Shown here: in pieces, positions 10,201-18,974 of the stretch
How the letters are laid out: the number at the start of each line of letters is the position of its first letter
How positions within the stretch are numbered: the stretch's first letter is position 1
Assembly: GCA_025548565.1 (NCBI GenBank)
Contig: JAJLPB010000005.1
Span: forward strand, 124,001 to 188,000
Direction of reading: 5' to 3'
DNA from: Rugamonas sp. A1-17
Lineage (GTDB): Bacteria > Pseudomonadota > Gammaproteobacteria > Burkholderiales > Burkholderiaceae_D
Length of the DNA: 64,000 nucleotides
The notes under the pieces: model-generated
The model's database searches: none
The model's input: the letters and a program-made list of their open reading frames with translations, nothing else
What the model was told of the DNA's origin: nothing
Program-made: the position numbers and the translations under genes

Positions 10201-11694
10201 TTATGCGAAGCCCGGCACCGGTGCGTTGCCGGTCGCTTCCAGTTCGCCGCACAGCCAGCCGTTGACCGCGTCCAGCGCCGGCTGGGCGAAGCCGTAGGTC
10301 ATCAGCGACGGCGACTGGATGTCCAGCGCCTGGTACGGGTTCCACAGCGCCAGGTGCAGGTCCGGCTTCCACGTCGCGCGCGCGTGCTCGCCGTAGCGCA
10401 GGCGCGAGGTCGAGGCCAGGATGGTGAAGCGGCCGTCCCGCGGCAGCGCGTTCCAGTCGAAGGTGTCGGCGTCGGCAAAGGTCAGCAGCTCGACGTCGTA
10501 CAGCCGGCGCAGCGAGGCCGCCACGCCCTCGGCCGGCACGCCGGCCTCGGACACGCCGTCGCTGACCACGTCCTGGCGCACCACCAGCCGCACCTTCGCG
10601 CCCGGCGCCGGACGCACCGGCGCGCCGTACGCGGTCAGGCTGCGGCGCCAGCCCTCGGCCATCAGCTCGCGGTCGGCCGCGTCTTCCTTGTAGGAGCGCG
10701 GCTTGCATGGATAGGCCAGCGCCAGCGCGGACAGGCGCGCCAGCCGCTGCTCGATCTCCGTCATCGGCACCTCGCCCGAGGCGATGGCGGCGGCGATGGC
10801 GTCCAGCGTTTCATTCTGCGTTTCGGCGGTGCCGAGCGCCATCACCATGTCGGCGCCGGCGGCCAGCGCGCGCACGGCGGCGTTGCCCACGCCGTAGCGG
10901 CCGGCGATGGCGTGCATGTCCATGCCGTCGGTGATGACGATGCCCTTGTACTGCCATTCATCGCGCAGCAGGTCGTGCAGGATGCGGCGCGACAGCGAGG
11001 CCGGGTTGTCGGCGTCCAGCGTCGGGTAGACGATGTGCGCGGTCATCATGGCGGGCGCCTGGCCGGCGGCCATGCGGAACGGCGCGAACTCGAACTGCGC
11101 CAGCTCCTCCAGCGGCTTGTTCACGGTTGGCAGCGCGCGGTGCGAATCGACGTTGGTGTCGCCGTGGCCGGGGAAGTGCTTGACGCAGCAGGCCACGCCC
11201 TCCGCGTGGCTGCCGGCCATCCAGGCCATCGCCAGCTCGGTGGCGCGCTGCGGATCGGCGCCGAAGGAACGCTCGGCGATCACCGGGTTGTCCGGGTTGT
11301 TGTTCAGGTCCAGCACCGGCGCGAAGTTCCAGTTGAAGCCCAGCGCCTTGATCGCGCGCGCCACGGCGGCCCCGGTGCGGCGGGCCAGGTCGGTGTCGTC
11401 GGCGGCGCCCAGGCCCATGGCGGCCGGCGGCGCCGGCACCCAGGTGGAGCGCACCACGGCGCCGCCTTCCTGGTCGATGGCGATCAGCGACTCGGGGCCC
11501 ATCACCGCGCGCAGGTCGGCGGTCAGCTTGGCCAGCTGCTCGGAGTCGGTCATGTTCCCGCGGAACAGGCAGACGGCGCGGATGCCGTTGGCCCGGATGA
11601 AGTCCGCGGTGGCGGCTTCGAGCACGGTGCCGGGGAAGCGGATCATGATCAGTTGTCCGGCGAGTTTTCTGAGGTCGTTTTGGGTTGGGGTCAT
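10201..11694 (-). CDS. nagZ: GH3 beta-N-acetylglucosaminidase (NagZ-like) with C-terminal extension
   Basis: 497 residues from the ATG at 11694, which overlaps the upstream permease stop as ATGA. It carries the bacterial NagZ signature KHFPGHGDTNVDSH and the nucleophile motif VITDGMDMHA. No signal peptide, so cytoplasmic: it should split imported GlcNAc-beta-1,4-GlcNAc or cell-wall GlcNAc linkages. It is longer than enteric NagZ (about 340 residues); the last 150 residues (from about RPAPGAKVRLVVRQD) resemble the extra alpha/beta domain of longer GH3 enzymes. Whether it acts on chitin dimers or muropeptides is not settled, but the operon points to chitobiose. Confidence 0.9.
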   Translation of the reverse strand: MTPTQNDLRKLAGQLIMIRFPGTVLEAATADFIRANGIRAVCLFRGNMTDSEQLAKLTADLRAVMGPESLIAIDQEGGAVVRSTWVPAPPAAMGLGAADDTDLARRTGAAVARAIKALGFNWNFAPVLDLNNNPDNPVIAERSFGADPQRATELAMAWMAGSHAEGVACCVKHFPGHGDTNVDSHRALPTVNKPLEELAQFEFAPFRMAAGQAPAMMTAHIVYPTLDADNPASLSRRILHDLLRDEWQYKGIVITDGMDMHAIAGRYGVGNAAVRALAAGADMVMALGTAETQNETLDAIAAAIASGEVPMTEIEQRLARLSALALAYPCKPRSYKEDAADRELMAEGWRRSLTAYGAPVRPAPGAKVRLVVRQDVVSDGVSEAGVPAEGVAASLRRLYDVELLTFADADTFDWNALPRDGRFTILASTSRLRYGEHARATWKPDLHLALWNPYQALDIQSPSLMTYGFAQPALDAVNGWLCGELEATGNAPVPGFA

Positions 11695-12494
11695 TTCACA
11701 GCTCCGTCCATGCCACGCATGAAGAATCGTTGGGTAAATAGGAAGGCTGCCAGCGTGGGCAGGATGGTCAATATGGTGCCGGCGGCGATCACGCGCGTGC
11801 TGCTGCCAAAGGTGCCGCGCAAATACAGCACGCCCACCGACAGCGGGAATTCGTCGGGTTTGCTCATCACGATGGATGGCCAGATGTATTCGTTCCAGGC
11901 TTCGACCGCCGTCAGGATGCCGACCGTGGCCAGCCACGGCGCGATCAGCGGCAGCATGATCCTGCTGAAGATGGTCCACTCGGAGGCGCCGTCGACGCGG
12001 GCGGCGTCGATCAAATCCTGCGGCACCTCCTCGAAGGCCTGCTTGAGCAGCAGGATGGCGACCGCCGTCACCACGTTGGGCAGGATCACGCCGGTGTAGG
12101 TGTCGACCAGGCTCAGTTTCGTCACGGTGATGAAGTTGACCAGGAAGTTCACTTCCGACGGCAGCACCAGTGTGGCGAGGATCAGGCCGAACACCAGCTT
12201 GCGGCCCTTGAAGCGCATGCGCGCCAGCGGGTAGGCGGCGGCCGAGCACAGCGCCAGCTTCCAGAACACGGTGCAGGCGGCGATCAGGACCGAGTTGCGG
12301 AAGAAGGACCAGATCGGAATCGCCTTGAACACTTCGATAAAGTTGTCGAACGACGGCTGCTTCGGCCAGAAGGTCGGCGGGAAGGCGAAGATGTTGCCCT
12401 CGGTGGAGATGGCCGTCACCAGCGTCCACCAGAACGGGAACACGCAGACGACCGCGATCGCGCAGAGCAGCAGGTAGTGGGCGGCGGTCTTCAT
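11691..12494 (-). CDS. ABC sugar importer permease 2 (MalG/NgcG-like)
   Basis: 267 residues from the ATG at 12494, overlapping the previous gene by ATGA. Six predicted membrane segments and the inner-membrane coupling motif EVPQDLIDAARVDGASEWTI (EAA loop). The N terminus MKTAAHYLLLCAIAVVCVFP and the motif NEYIWP are usual for the MalG branch. Tight overlaps on both sides show translational coupling with permease 1 and nagZ. Confidence 0.93.
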   Translation of the reverse strand: MKTAAHYLLLCAIAVVCVFPFWWTLVTAISTEGNIFAFPPTFWPKQPSFDNFIEVFKAIPIWSFFRNSVLIAACTVFWKLALCSAAAYPLARMRFKGRKLVFGLILATLVLPSEVNFLVNFITVTKLSLVDTYTGVILPNVVTAVAILLLKQAFEEVPQDLIDAARVDGASEWTIFSRIMLPLIAPWLATVGILTAVEAWNEYIWPSIVMSKPDEFPLSVGVLYLRGTFGSSTRVIAAGTILTILPTLAAFLFTQRFFMRGMDGAVK

Positions 12495-13351
12495 CGATGC
12501 TTGGGCTTTATGTAGCGCAGGCAGAGCAGGGCGATGCCGATGCAGAAGATGGACATGACGAAGCTGGCCGCCAGCGCGCGCGGCAGCTTGAGGTGCTTGA
12601 GGCCCTGGTCGTAGGCGTAGTACAAGCCGGTGAAGGTGGAGTTCATCGGGCCGCCCTGGGTCAGCACGTCCACTTCCTGGTAGGCCTTGAGCGCGGCCAG
12701 CACCGACAGGATGGAGCAGACCATGATGGTGGGGCGCAGCATCGGCACGGTGATGCGCCAGAAACGCTGCCAGCGGTTGGCGCCGTCGAGGATGGCCGCT
12801 TCCTGCATGTCGGCGGGGACGGCTTGCAGCGCGGCCAGGTACATCACCATGTACCAGCCAAGGCCGCGCCACAGCGTGACGAACATGATGGCGAACAGCG
12901 CCAGGCTGTCGTTGGAGAGCCAGCCGACCGGCGCGCCGACCAGCCGCATCGTCATCAGCACGTAATTGAGCGCGCCCTGTTCGTGGAACATAAAGCCCCA
13001 CATGATGCCGACCACCGAGACCGTGGTCACCACCGGCACGTAGAAGGCGGCGCGGAAGTAGCGGATGCCGGGCAGCTGGTTGTTGACCAGCACCGCGAGG
13101 CCGAGGGCGCCGATCTGCACGAAGGGCACCATCAGCAGGAACACCAGCGAGTTTTTCAGGCCGGTGACGAACATCTCGTTGTCGAAGATGTAGCGGAAGT
13201 TGTCCAGGCCGACCCAGTGCGTTTCGCGTATCAGGCTGTAGTCGGTGAAGGCCAGGAAGGAGCCGAAGGCCACTGGCCAGAAGGAGAACACCGCCAGCAG
13301 CGCCAGCGCGGGGGCGAGGAACAGCCAGGCGGTCAGGTTCACGCGGCCCAT
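12491..13351 (-). CDS. ABC sugar importer permease 1 (MalF/NgcF-like)
   Basis: 286 residues with six membrane segments (LTAWLFLAPALALLAVFSFW first) and the EAA loop VPADMQEAAILDGANRWQRF. It starts one base after the binding-protein stop and overlaps permease 2 by four bases. It forms the membrane channel with the protein at 11691-12494. Confidence 0.93.
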   Translation of the reverse strand: MGRVNLTAWLFLAPALALLAVFSFWPVAFGSFLAFTDYSLIRETHWVGLDNFRYIFDNEMFVTGLKNSLVFLLMVPFVQIGALGLAVLVNNQLPGIRYFRAAFYVPVVTTVSVVGIMWGFMFHEQGALNYVLMTMRLVGAPVGWLSNDSLALFAIMFVTLWRGLGWYMVMYLAALQAVPADMQEAAILDGANRWQRFWRITVPMLRPTIMVCSILSVLAALKAYQEVDVLTQGGPMNSTFTGLYYAYDQGLKHLKLPRALAASFVMSIFCIGIALLCLRYIKPKHR

Positions 13352-13352
13352 C

Positions 13353-14675
13353 TTAGCGGCTCCGCTGCGTGGCGAGTTTCTTGTTCCAGATCGCCACCGC
13401 CTGGTCCAGCGCCTGCTTCACGTCCTGCTTGCCGGTGACGCCCGCTTCGACGGCCTTCACCAGGTAGCGGCGCAATTCGTCGTAGTCGGTGATGCCGGCC
13501 ACGTACAGCGTGTGCGAGTGCGGCATCGACACGGCGCCCGCGGATACGGCCTTCTCGGCCGCGCCGGCGCCCGGCGGCACGGTGGTGAAAAAGGGATCGT
13601 TGGCCGCCTGCGCCATCGCCGGATACACGCTGGCCTGCTTGGCGAAAGCCAGCTGGTTGGCGTCGTTGGTCAGGTAGCGTGCGAACTTGCCGACCGCTGG
13701 CAGCAGCTTCGTGTCGACGTTCTTCGGCACGGCGAAGTGGATCAGCCAGCCGCCGTCGGCGATGCCGGTGGGGCCCAACGGCGCCGGGGCGACGTCGGTG
13801 ATGGCGTAGATGTCTTTGGCGTCGCTCTCGATGCGCTTGACGGCCGTCGGTGGCGCCAGCAGCATGCCGAGGCGGCCGCCCTTGTAGGCGTCGATCGCGG
13901 CGGGGAAGTTATCCTCGGCGAACAGCGCGTCCTTCAGCAGGCCGCCGGCCTTGTAGGTCTCGGCCAGCTTGGCGATCAGCGCGATGTGGGCGGGGGAGTT
14001 GAACACCGCCTTGCCGTCGCGGATCACGGCCAGGCCTTGCTGCATCATCAGGCCGTCGATCTTGGACAGCGCGGGACACAGGCCGGCCTTGCCGGTGCGG
14101 GCGGCGATCTGGCGCGCGAACAGCAACTGCTCATCGAGATCGCGCGGCGCGTGCGGGATGCCGGCGGCTTTGAAAATTTGCGTGTTGTAGGCGATGACGG
14201 CGACGTTGCTGTACATCGGGAAGCCGTATGTGTGGCCGCCGAAGCGCAGGTCTTCCAGCGTGCTGGGAAGGTAGCGCGGGCGGGCGTCGCCGAGCAGCGC
14301 GTCGACCGGCACGAGCAGACCGTCGCGGGCGAATTCGTCGGCCCAGGGCACGTTCAGGTTGACCAGCGCGGGCGGAGTGCCGGCGACGATGCGCGTCACC
14401 AGCTTGGTCTGGATCACGTCCCACGGGAAGTCCACCCATTCGACTTTCACTCCCGGATTGCCGGCTTCGTAGTTTTTCACCAGCGTCTCAAAGTAGGGAG
14501 TGAACTTGGGCTTCATGCTGAAGGTCCAGAATTCGATCTTTTCAGGCGCCGCGAGGGCGGCGGACATCGCTAGCACCACCGTCATTCCCGCGAAGGCGGG
14601 AATCCATGCTGAGCGTGAACGCCGCTTCAGTATGGATTCCCGCGTGCGCGGGAATGACGGGGTTACTGGCAGCAT
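13353..14675 (-). CDS. ABC sugar-binding protein with repeat-derived N terminus
   Basis: 440 residues, extracellular solute-binding family 1. The mature part starts near APEKIEFWTFSMKPKFTPY and keeps the family signature NLNVPWADEFARDGLLVPVD. Residues about 6-32 (FPRTRESI ... WIPAFAGMT) are translated from the REP-type palindromic repeat at 14581-14658, so the charged and part of the hydrophobic region of the signal peptide come from a mobile-type repeat. The downstream stretch VVLAMSAALA would complete the export signal. The start at 14675 has only a weak ribosome site (AAAG); a later in-frame ATG within GMTVV would leave too little charge before the core. Likely binds GlcNAc or chitobiose. 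Confidence 0.88.
   Translation of the reverse strand: MLPVTPSFPRTRESILKRRSRSAWIPAFAGMTVVLAMSAALAAPEKIEFWTFSMKPKFTPYFETLVKNYEAGNPGVKVEWVDFPWDVIQTKLVTRIVAGTPPALVNLNVPWADEFARDGLLVPVDALLGDARPRYLPSTLEDLRFGGHTYGFPMYSNVAVIAYNTQIFKAAGIPHAPRDLDEQLLFARQIAARTGKAGLCPALSKIDGLMMQQGLAVIRDGKAVFNSPAHIALIAKLAETYKAGGLLKDALFAEDNFPAAIDAYKGGRLGMLLAPPTAVKRIESDAKDIYAITDVAPAPLGPTGIADGGWLIHFAVPKNVDTKLLPAVGKFARYLTNDANQLAFAKQASVYPAMAQAANDPFFTTVPPGAGAAEKAVSAGAVSMPHSHTLYVAGITDYDELRRYLVKAVEAGVTGKQDVKQALDQAVAIWNKKLATQRSR
14581..14658. repeat. Paired REP/REPIN-type palindromic repeat inside a coding sequence
   Basis: Two 27-base arms, 14581-14607 and 14632-14658, are inverted copies differing by about three bases; each arm is itself a hairpin (ATTCCCGC-GAAG-GCGGGAAT and ATTCCCGC-GTGC-GCGGGAAT). 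The spacer contains a further small inverted repeat (CTGA ... TCAG). A single related hairpin lies at 53213-53236. It is in frame in the sugar-binding protein gene. Confidence 0.9.
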
Positions 14676-14679
14676 TGCT

Positions 14680-15702
14680 TTAATTGGTCTTGGTGACTTT
14701 GCTCAGGTGGCGCGGCGCGTCCGGGTCCATGCCGCGCGCGGTCGACAGCTGGGCCGCCATCACGTAGAAGGCCTGGATCGCGACGATCGGGTCCAGGTCC
14801 GGCGTGGCGGCGACCGGCAAGGTCAGGTCACGCTCGGCCACGTCGGCCGGCGCGGCCAGCAGCACGCGTGCGCCGCGGCCGCGCATCTCGGACGCCAGCT
14901 GCAGCAGGCTCGCTTGCGTCGGGCCACGGGTGGCGAAGATCACCAGCGGGTAGCCTTCCTCGATCAGCGCCATCGGGCCATGCTTGATCTCCGCGCCGCT
15001 GAAGGCTTCCGCCTGCAGCGCCGAGGTTTCCTTGAATTTCAGCGACGCCTCCAAGGCCACCGGGAAGCTGATGCCGCGTCCCACCACCATGATGTTGCGG
15101 GCCGGCGCCAGCACTTCGATGGCCGAGGTCCAGTCTTCCTTGGTCGCCGCGCGCAGCGAGTCGGGCAGCGCTTCCAGGCCGGCCAGCAGCTCCGGATCGT
15201 TCTGCCACGCGGCCACCAGGCGCGCGCCCGCCACCATGCTGGTGATGAAGCTCTTGGTCGCGGCCACGCTCTGCTCTTTGCCGGCGCGCAGCGGGATCGC
15301 CCACTCGGCGGCGTGCGCCAGCGGCGAATCGATGTCGTTGACCAGCGCGATGGTGGTGGCGCCGCCGTCGCGGAAGTACTTGATCGGCTCGACCACGTCC
15401 GGGCTCTGGCCCGACTGCGAGATCGAGATCGCCAAGGTGTCGCGGGTGATCAGCGGCGACTTGTTCAAGGTGACCAGCGACATCGGCAGCGAGGCCACCA
15501 CGCGGCCCAGGCGCGCCATGATCAGGTAGGCCGCGTAGGCGCAGGCGTGGTCCGAGCTGCCGCGCGCGATGGTCAGCGCGGTCGAGAAGGACGTGCTCCT
15601 CAATTTGCGGCCCAGCTCCGCGTAACGGTCTCCATCGCTGGCCAGCTGCAGGGCTACGCAATCAGCGGCGGACAGGGCTTCTTTCAACATCATTGAGGTC
15701 AC
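14680..15702 (-). CDS. Glucosamine-6-phosphate deaminase, SIS type (NagB-II)
   Basis: 340 residues with two SIS domains (ARGSSDHACAYAAYLI; SISQSGQSPDVVEPIKYF; RGISFPVALEASLKFKETS). This is the isomerase-half-of-GlmS architecture that replaces classical NagB in many proteobacteria. It converts glucosamine-6-phosphate to fructose-6-phosphate and ammonia. The start is a GTG overlapping the nagA stop (GTGA) with GGAGAA 5 bases upstream; two internal ATGs follow at 15693 and 15690. It lacks the glutaminase domain of GlmS, which supports the catabolic assignment. Confidence 0.88.
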   Translation of the reverse strand: MTSMMLKEALSAADCVALQLASDGDRYAELGRKLRSTSFSTALTIARGSSDHACAYAAYLIMARLGRVVASLPMSLVTLNKSPLITRDTLAISISQSGQSPDVVEPIKYFRDGGATTIALVNDIDSPLAHAAEWAIPLRAGKEQSVAATKSFITSMVAGARLVAAWQNDPELLAGLEALPDSLRAATKEDWTSAIEVLAPARNIMVVGRGISFPVALEASLKFKETSALQAEAFSGAEIKHGPMALIEEGYPLVIFATRGPTQASLLQLASEMRGRGARVLLAAPADVAERDLTLPVAATPDLDPIVAIQAFYVMAAQLSTARGMDPDAPRHLSKVTKTN

Positions 15703-16796
15703 AACAATTCTCCTTCGATATAGACGGCTTTGAGATTCAGGTCACGGTCGAGCACCACGAAGTCGGCGTAGGCGCCGGGGGCCAGGCGGCCCCGCTCTTG
15801 CAGGCCGAGATAATCGGCCGCATACGTTGAGACCCGTGCCGAGGCATCCGCCAGATCGAGGCCGAGTCCGACCAGGTTGCGCAGCGCCTGGTCCATGGTG
15901 AGGGTGCTGCCGGCCAGCGTGCCGTCGGGCAGGCGCACGCCGCCCATGCACTTCATGACGGTGTGGCGGCCCAGCATGTACTCGCCGTCCGGCATGCCGG
16001 TGGCGGCGGTCGAATCGGTCACGCAGTACAGCTGCGGGATGCAGCGCAGCGCGGTGCGGATGGCGCCGGGGTGCACGTGCAGCAGGTCGGGAATGAATTC
16101 GGCGTACTGCGCGTGGGCCAGCGCGGCGCCGACCATGCCGGGCTCGCGGTGGTGCAGGCCGGTCATGGCGTTGAACAGGTGGGTGAAGCCGTGCGCACCG
16201 TGCTCCAGCGCGGCCACGCCGTCCTCGTAGCTGCCGAGGGTGTGGCCGATCTGCACCCGCATGCCGGCGTCGGACAGCTCGCGCACCAGCGCCAGGTGGC
16301 CGCCGATTTCCGGCGCCACGGTGATCAGTTTGATCGGCGCGATCGCCTCCAGGCGCTCGACGTCGGCCAGTTTTGCGGTGCGCGCGTACGGCGGCTGCGC
16401 CCCCAGCTTGCCGGAGTTGATGAACGGTCCTTCCAGGTGCACGCCCAGCACGCGCGCCTCGCCCTTGCCGCGTTGGGCGGCGGCCTTGCCGATGCCCTGC
16501 AGCGCCAGGTCGATGTCTTCCGGCGGCGCGGTCATCGTGGTGGCCAGCATGCTGGTGGTGCCGTGCCGCGCGTGGATGGCGGCGATGGTGTGGACCGCGT
16601 CGCCGCCCTCCATCACATCCTTGCCGCCGCCGCCGTGCACGTGCAGGTCGATAAAGCCAGGCAGAATATAGGCGTCTTCGTTTTTCGACGGGTCGGTGCT
16701 GCTGCCGTGGATGGCGGCGATGCGGTCGCTGAAGGTGATCTCGCCGCGGACCCAGCCCGCCGACGTCAGGATATTGCCTTGGATTGCACTGCTCAT
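15699..16796 (-). CDS. nagA: N-acetylglucosamine-6-phosphate deacetylase
   Basis: 365 residues. Amidohydrolase motifs: HVHGGGG (H52, H54), GVHLEGPFIN, IGHT, THLFNAM, and DSTAATGMPDG with the catalytic Asp region. Removes acetate from GlcNAc-6-phosphate, feeding the adjacent deaminase. It overlaps gntR by ATGA upstream and the nagB-II GTG downstream, so the cassette is translated as one coupled unit. Confidence 0.95.
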   Translation of the reverse strand: MSSAIQGNILTSAGWVRGEITFSDRIAAIHGSSTDPSKNEDAYILPGFIDLHVHGGGGKDVMEGGDAVHTIAAIHARHGTTSMLATTMTAPPEDIDLALQGIGKAAAQRGKGEARVLGVHLEGPFINSGKLGAQPPYARTAKLADVERLEAIAPIKLITVAPEIGGHLALVRELSDAGMRVQIGHTLGSYEDGVAALEHGAHGFTHLFNAMTGLHHREPGMVGAALAHAQYAEFIPDLLHVHPGAIRTALRCIPQLYCVTDSTAATGMPDGEYMLGRHTVMKCMGGVRLPDGTLAGSTLTMDQALRNLVGLGLDLADASARVSTYAADYLGLQERGRLAPGAYADFVVLDRDLNLKAVYIEGELL

Positions 16797-17527
16797 CTGC
16801 GCGACTCCGCTACGAATTCATAATAATCACTGCGGCAATACGAGTGGGTCAGTTCCACCGCCGCGCCGTTGTCGAGATAACTGACGCGGGTGATGTGCAG
16901 CATGGCGGCACCCGCGGGGATATTGGCCAGGCGCGCCTGCTCGGCGCTGGCGTTGACGGCGCGGATGTGCTGCAGCGCGCGCATCGGGATGGTGCCGTTG
17001 GCCTCCAGGTAGCCGTACAGCGAATCGGTCACGCTGTGCGGATTGGGCATGTACTGGGCCGGGATGGTGGTGGTCTCGATCGCCATCACCACGTCATCCG
17101 CGGTGCGCAGGCGCTTCAGGCGCGCCACCGGCATGTTGGGCGACAGGCCGAGCGAGAGCAGCTCCACCGGCGAGGCGATGCCGATGTCGCGCTGCAGCCA
17201 GCGCGAGCCGGCGTTGAAGCCGCGCTCGCGCAGCTCCTCGGAAAAGCTGGTCAGGCGCGACAAGGGCTGCTCCAGCTTGGGCGTGATGTAGGTGCCGGAG
17301 CCGCGCTTGCGGGTCAGCATGCCGCGCTCGCACAGCATGTCGATCGCCTTGCGGGCGGTCACGCGCGAGATGTGCAGCATGTCCGACAGCACGCGCTCGG
17401 ACGGCAGGGCCTCGTTGGCGCGCCAGTCGCCGGCGGCGATCCCGTCGGACAGCTTGTTCGCCAGCTGCATGTAGAGCGGGGTGTCGCTGTCGGCATCGGG
17501 CTGGAAATCGCTCAACTGGGCTAGCAC
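16793..17527 (-). CDS. GntR-family (HutC/UTRA type) regulator within the nag operon
   Basis: 244 residues from a GTG at 17527 preceded by AAGGAG. N-terminal winged helix (TPLYMQLANKLSDGI, LPSERVLSDMLHISRVTARK) and UTRA domain (LSRLTSFSEELRERG, VSYLDNGAAVELTHSYCRSD). It is a clear paralogue of the regulator at 4233-4988. Placement between kinase and deacetylase suggests it senses an intermediate such as GlcNAc-6-phosphate. Two such regulators with one shared motif raise the question of which binds where. Confidence 0.9.
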   Translation of the reverse strand: MLAQLSDFQPDADSDTPLYMQLANKLSDGIAAGDWRANEALPSERVLSDMLHISRVTARKAIDMLCERGMLTRKRGSGTYITPKLEQPLSRLTSFSEELRERGFNAGSRWLQRDIGIASPVELLSLGLSPNMPVARLKRLRTADDVVMAIETTTIPAQYMPNPHSVTDSLYGYLEANGTIPMRALQHIRAVNASAEQARLANIPAGAAMLHITRVSYLDNGAAVELTHSYCRSDYYEFVAESRR

Positions 17528-17531
17528 GGGC

Positions 17532-18401
17532 TTACTCCTTCAGGCGTTGTTGGATCAGCCGCAGCGCGCCTGCCGCGGAATCGCCCTGCGGCGTGACGAT
17601 CCGCTTCAACATCGAGACCGGCAGGTAGGGGCGCAACGGCGCCGCCAGTCCGCCGCACAGCGCGATCGGCAGCTGGCCGGCGGCGTCGAGCGCGCGGGCC
17701 ATCAGTTCCACCTGGCGTCCCGCCTCGTGCAGGATGGCGCGCGCGGTGTCGTTCGATTCGCCGTGCTGCAGCACGATGCGCGCCAGTTGCGCGTAGCTGG
17801 TCTGGTTGGCCTTCGCGAGCCAGTTCTGCAGCGCGTCGCGGCCGCCGCCGCAGGCTTGCGCCAGGTCGGTGCTGAAGGCGTTGGCCGGCACGCGGCCGTC
17901 CAGTACCTGCTGCATATGGTTGACGGCGCGCAGGCCGATCCAGGCGCCGCTGGCCTCGTCGCCGGCCGGGAAGCCCCAGCCGCCGACCTCGACGTGCACA
18001 CCGTCGGCGCGCCGGATCTCACCGACGCTGCCGGTGCCCAGCGCGATGATGGCGCCGGCTTGGCCGCGGTGGGCGCCCAGCACGGTGGTGTGGCCATCGG
18101 ATTCCAGCGCCACGCGGGCGTAGCCGGGATTGGCCGCGACGAACTCGGCGGCCCAGGCGCGGTTATGCACGCCGGCCAGGCCGAGGCCGATGGCGATGGT
18201 GTCCCTGGCGGGGAACTCGATGCCGGCGGCGCGGAAGGCCATGCCGGCCGCTTCCTCGACCGAGGCCCAGGCGTTGGCGATGCCGTGTATCAGGCCGGAC
18301 GGGCCGCTGACGCCTTCGGCCAGTTCCATGCCGTCGATGCGCGCCAGGCGCACCCTGGTGCCGGTGCCGCCGCCGTCAACGCCGATTAAAAAGTCGATCA
18401 T
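17532..18401 (-). CDS. BadF/BadG-type N-acetylglucosamine kinase
   Basis: 289 residues from the ATG at 18401 (MIDFLIGVDGGGTGTR). The phosphate-1 loop DGGGTGTR, the GTGSVGEI loop and the GGWGFPAGDEASGAWIGLRA stretch are those of the BadF/BadG/BcrA/BcrD ATPase family that includes NAGK-type GlcNAc kinases. First gene of the operon; an upstream in-frame start at 18461 lies at the -10 region and is rejected. It phosphorylates imported GlcNAc, as expected for ABC/MFS uptake rather than PTS uptake. Confidence 0.9.
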   Translation of the reverse strand: MIDFLIGVDGGGTGTRVRLARIDGMELAEGVSGPSGLIHGIANAWASVEEAAGMAFRAAGIEFPARDTIAIGLGLAGVHNRAWAAEFVAANPGYARVALESDGHTTVLGAHRGQAGAIIALGTGSVGEIRRADGVHVEVGGWGFPAGDEASGAWIGLRAVNHMQQVLDGRVPANAFSTDLAQACGGGRDALQNWLAKANQTSYAQLARIVLQHGESNDTARAILHEAGRQVELMARALDAAGQLPIALCGGLAAPLRPYLPVSMLKRIVTPQGDSAAGALRLIQQRLKE

Positions 18402-18446
18402 GATTATCCGAGAATGCTGTGCCGGGATGCCCCGTGTTGAGGGCAC

Positions 18447-18474
18447 TATATGGGCAGGCAAACCAGCTTGTCAA
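18447..18474 (-). promoter_or_regulatory. Sigma70-type promoter of the ten-gene nag operon
   Basis: On the minus strand a perfect -35 TTGACA (18474-18469) and a TATAGT -10 (18452-18447) are separated by 16-18 bases, ending about 46 bases before the nagK start. The candidate operator at 18477-18493 abuts the -35 box. Confidence 0.75.
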
Positions 18475-18476
18475 CA

Positions 18477-18493
18477 GGTATTTAACTGGTATT
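18477..18493 (+). promoter_or_regulatory. Candidate GntR operator, copy C (nag operon)
   Basis: GGTATTTAACTGGTATT: two perfect GGTATT blocks 11 bases apart, immediately upstream of the TTGACA box. On the minus strand it reads AATACCAG-N5-TACC, as does the site at 3966-3982. Confidence 0.55.
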
Positions 18494-18680
18494 AAAAAAT
18501 ATTGAAGTGGACTTGCGTTGTCGACTTGGAATGTATTTCTAAGTTATTGTTTAGATTGATAATTTATGGTTTTTGGCGCAACTGGTCCGGTGTCGTATTT
18601 GCATGCCACTTTGGTCTGGTTTTGGTAGGGAAGGGGGCCGAGGGGGTACACTATGGCTTTAGTGCACTTTTGAAGGCAAG

Positions 18681-18950
18681 ATGATGAACGATTACTGGGA
18701 CGACTGGCAGAAGGAAGCGTTGGCTGCCGGCGTGAAGGCGCCGCTGGCCAAGCTGGGGATGGAAGTGCTGAAGGCGAACCGCAAGAATCGCTGGCCGAAG
18801 CACTTCCTGGGGCGGATGGAAGATGGACCGATGATGCTGGCGATGTGTCTGGAGGAGCCGGACGAGACGGAGCTGCTGTTCATCGAAAACCTGCATCCGT
18901 ACGACGCCAAGCTGATCGCCGCCACCAAGAAGCGCCTCTGCTTCGATTAA
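18681..18950 (+). CDS. Small conserved-looking hypothetical protein
   Basis: 89 residues (MMNDYWDDWQKEALAAGVKA ...), soluble, charged, with no signal peptide or known motif. The start follows GAAGGCAAG; the second ATG at 18684 is equally possible. Codon use is like the host genes. It ends just before the long palindrome at 18975. About 280 bases upstream (18402-18680) hold the nag promoter and otherwise nothing that I recognise. Function unknown. Confidence 0.65.
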   Translation: MMNDYWDDWQKEALAAGVKAPLAKLGMEVLKANRKNRWPKHFLGRMEDGPMMLAMCLEEPDETELLFIENLHPYDAKLIAATKKRLCFD

Positions 18951-18974
18951 ACAACTTTTGGGGCAAGCAACTTT

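Noticed and set aside
18401-18461. GlcNAc kinase starting at 18461
   Set aside because: It would place coding sequence on the -10 box of the operon promoter; the ATG at 18401 has the DGGGTGTR motif at the normal distance.
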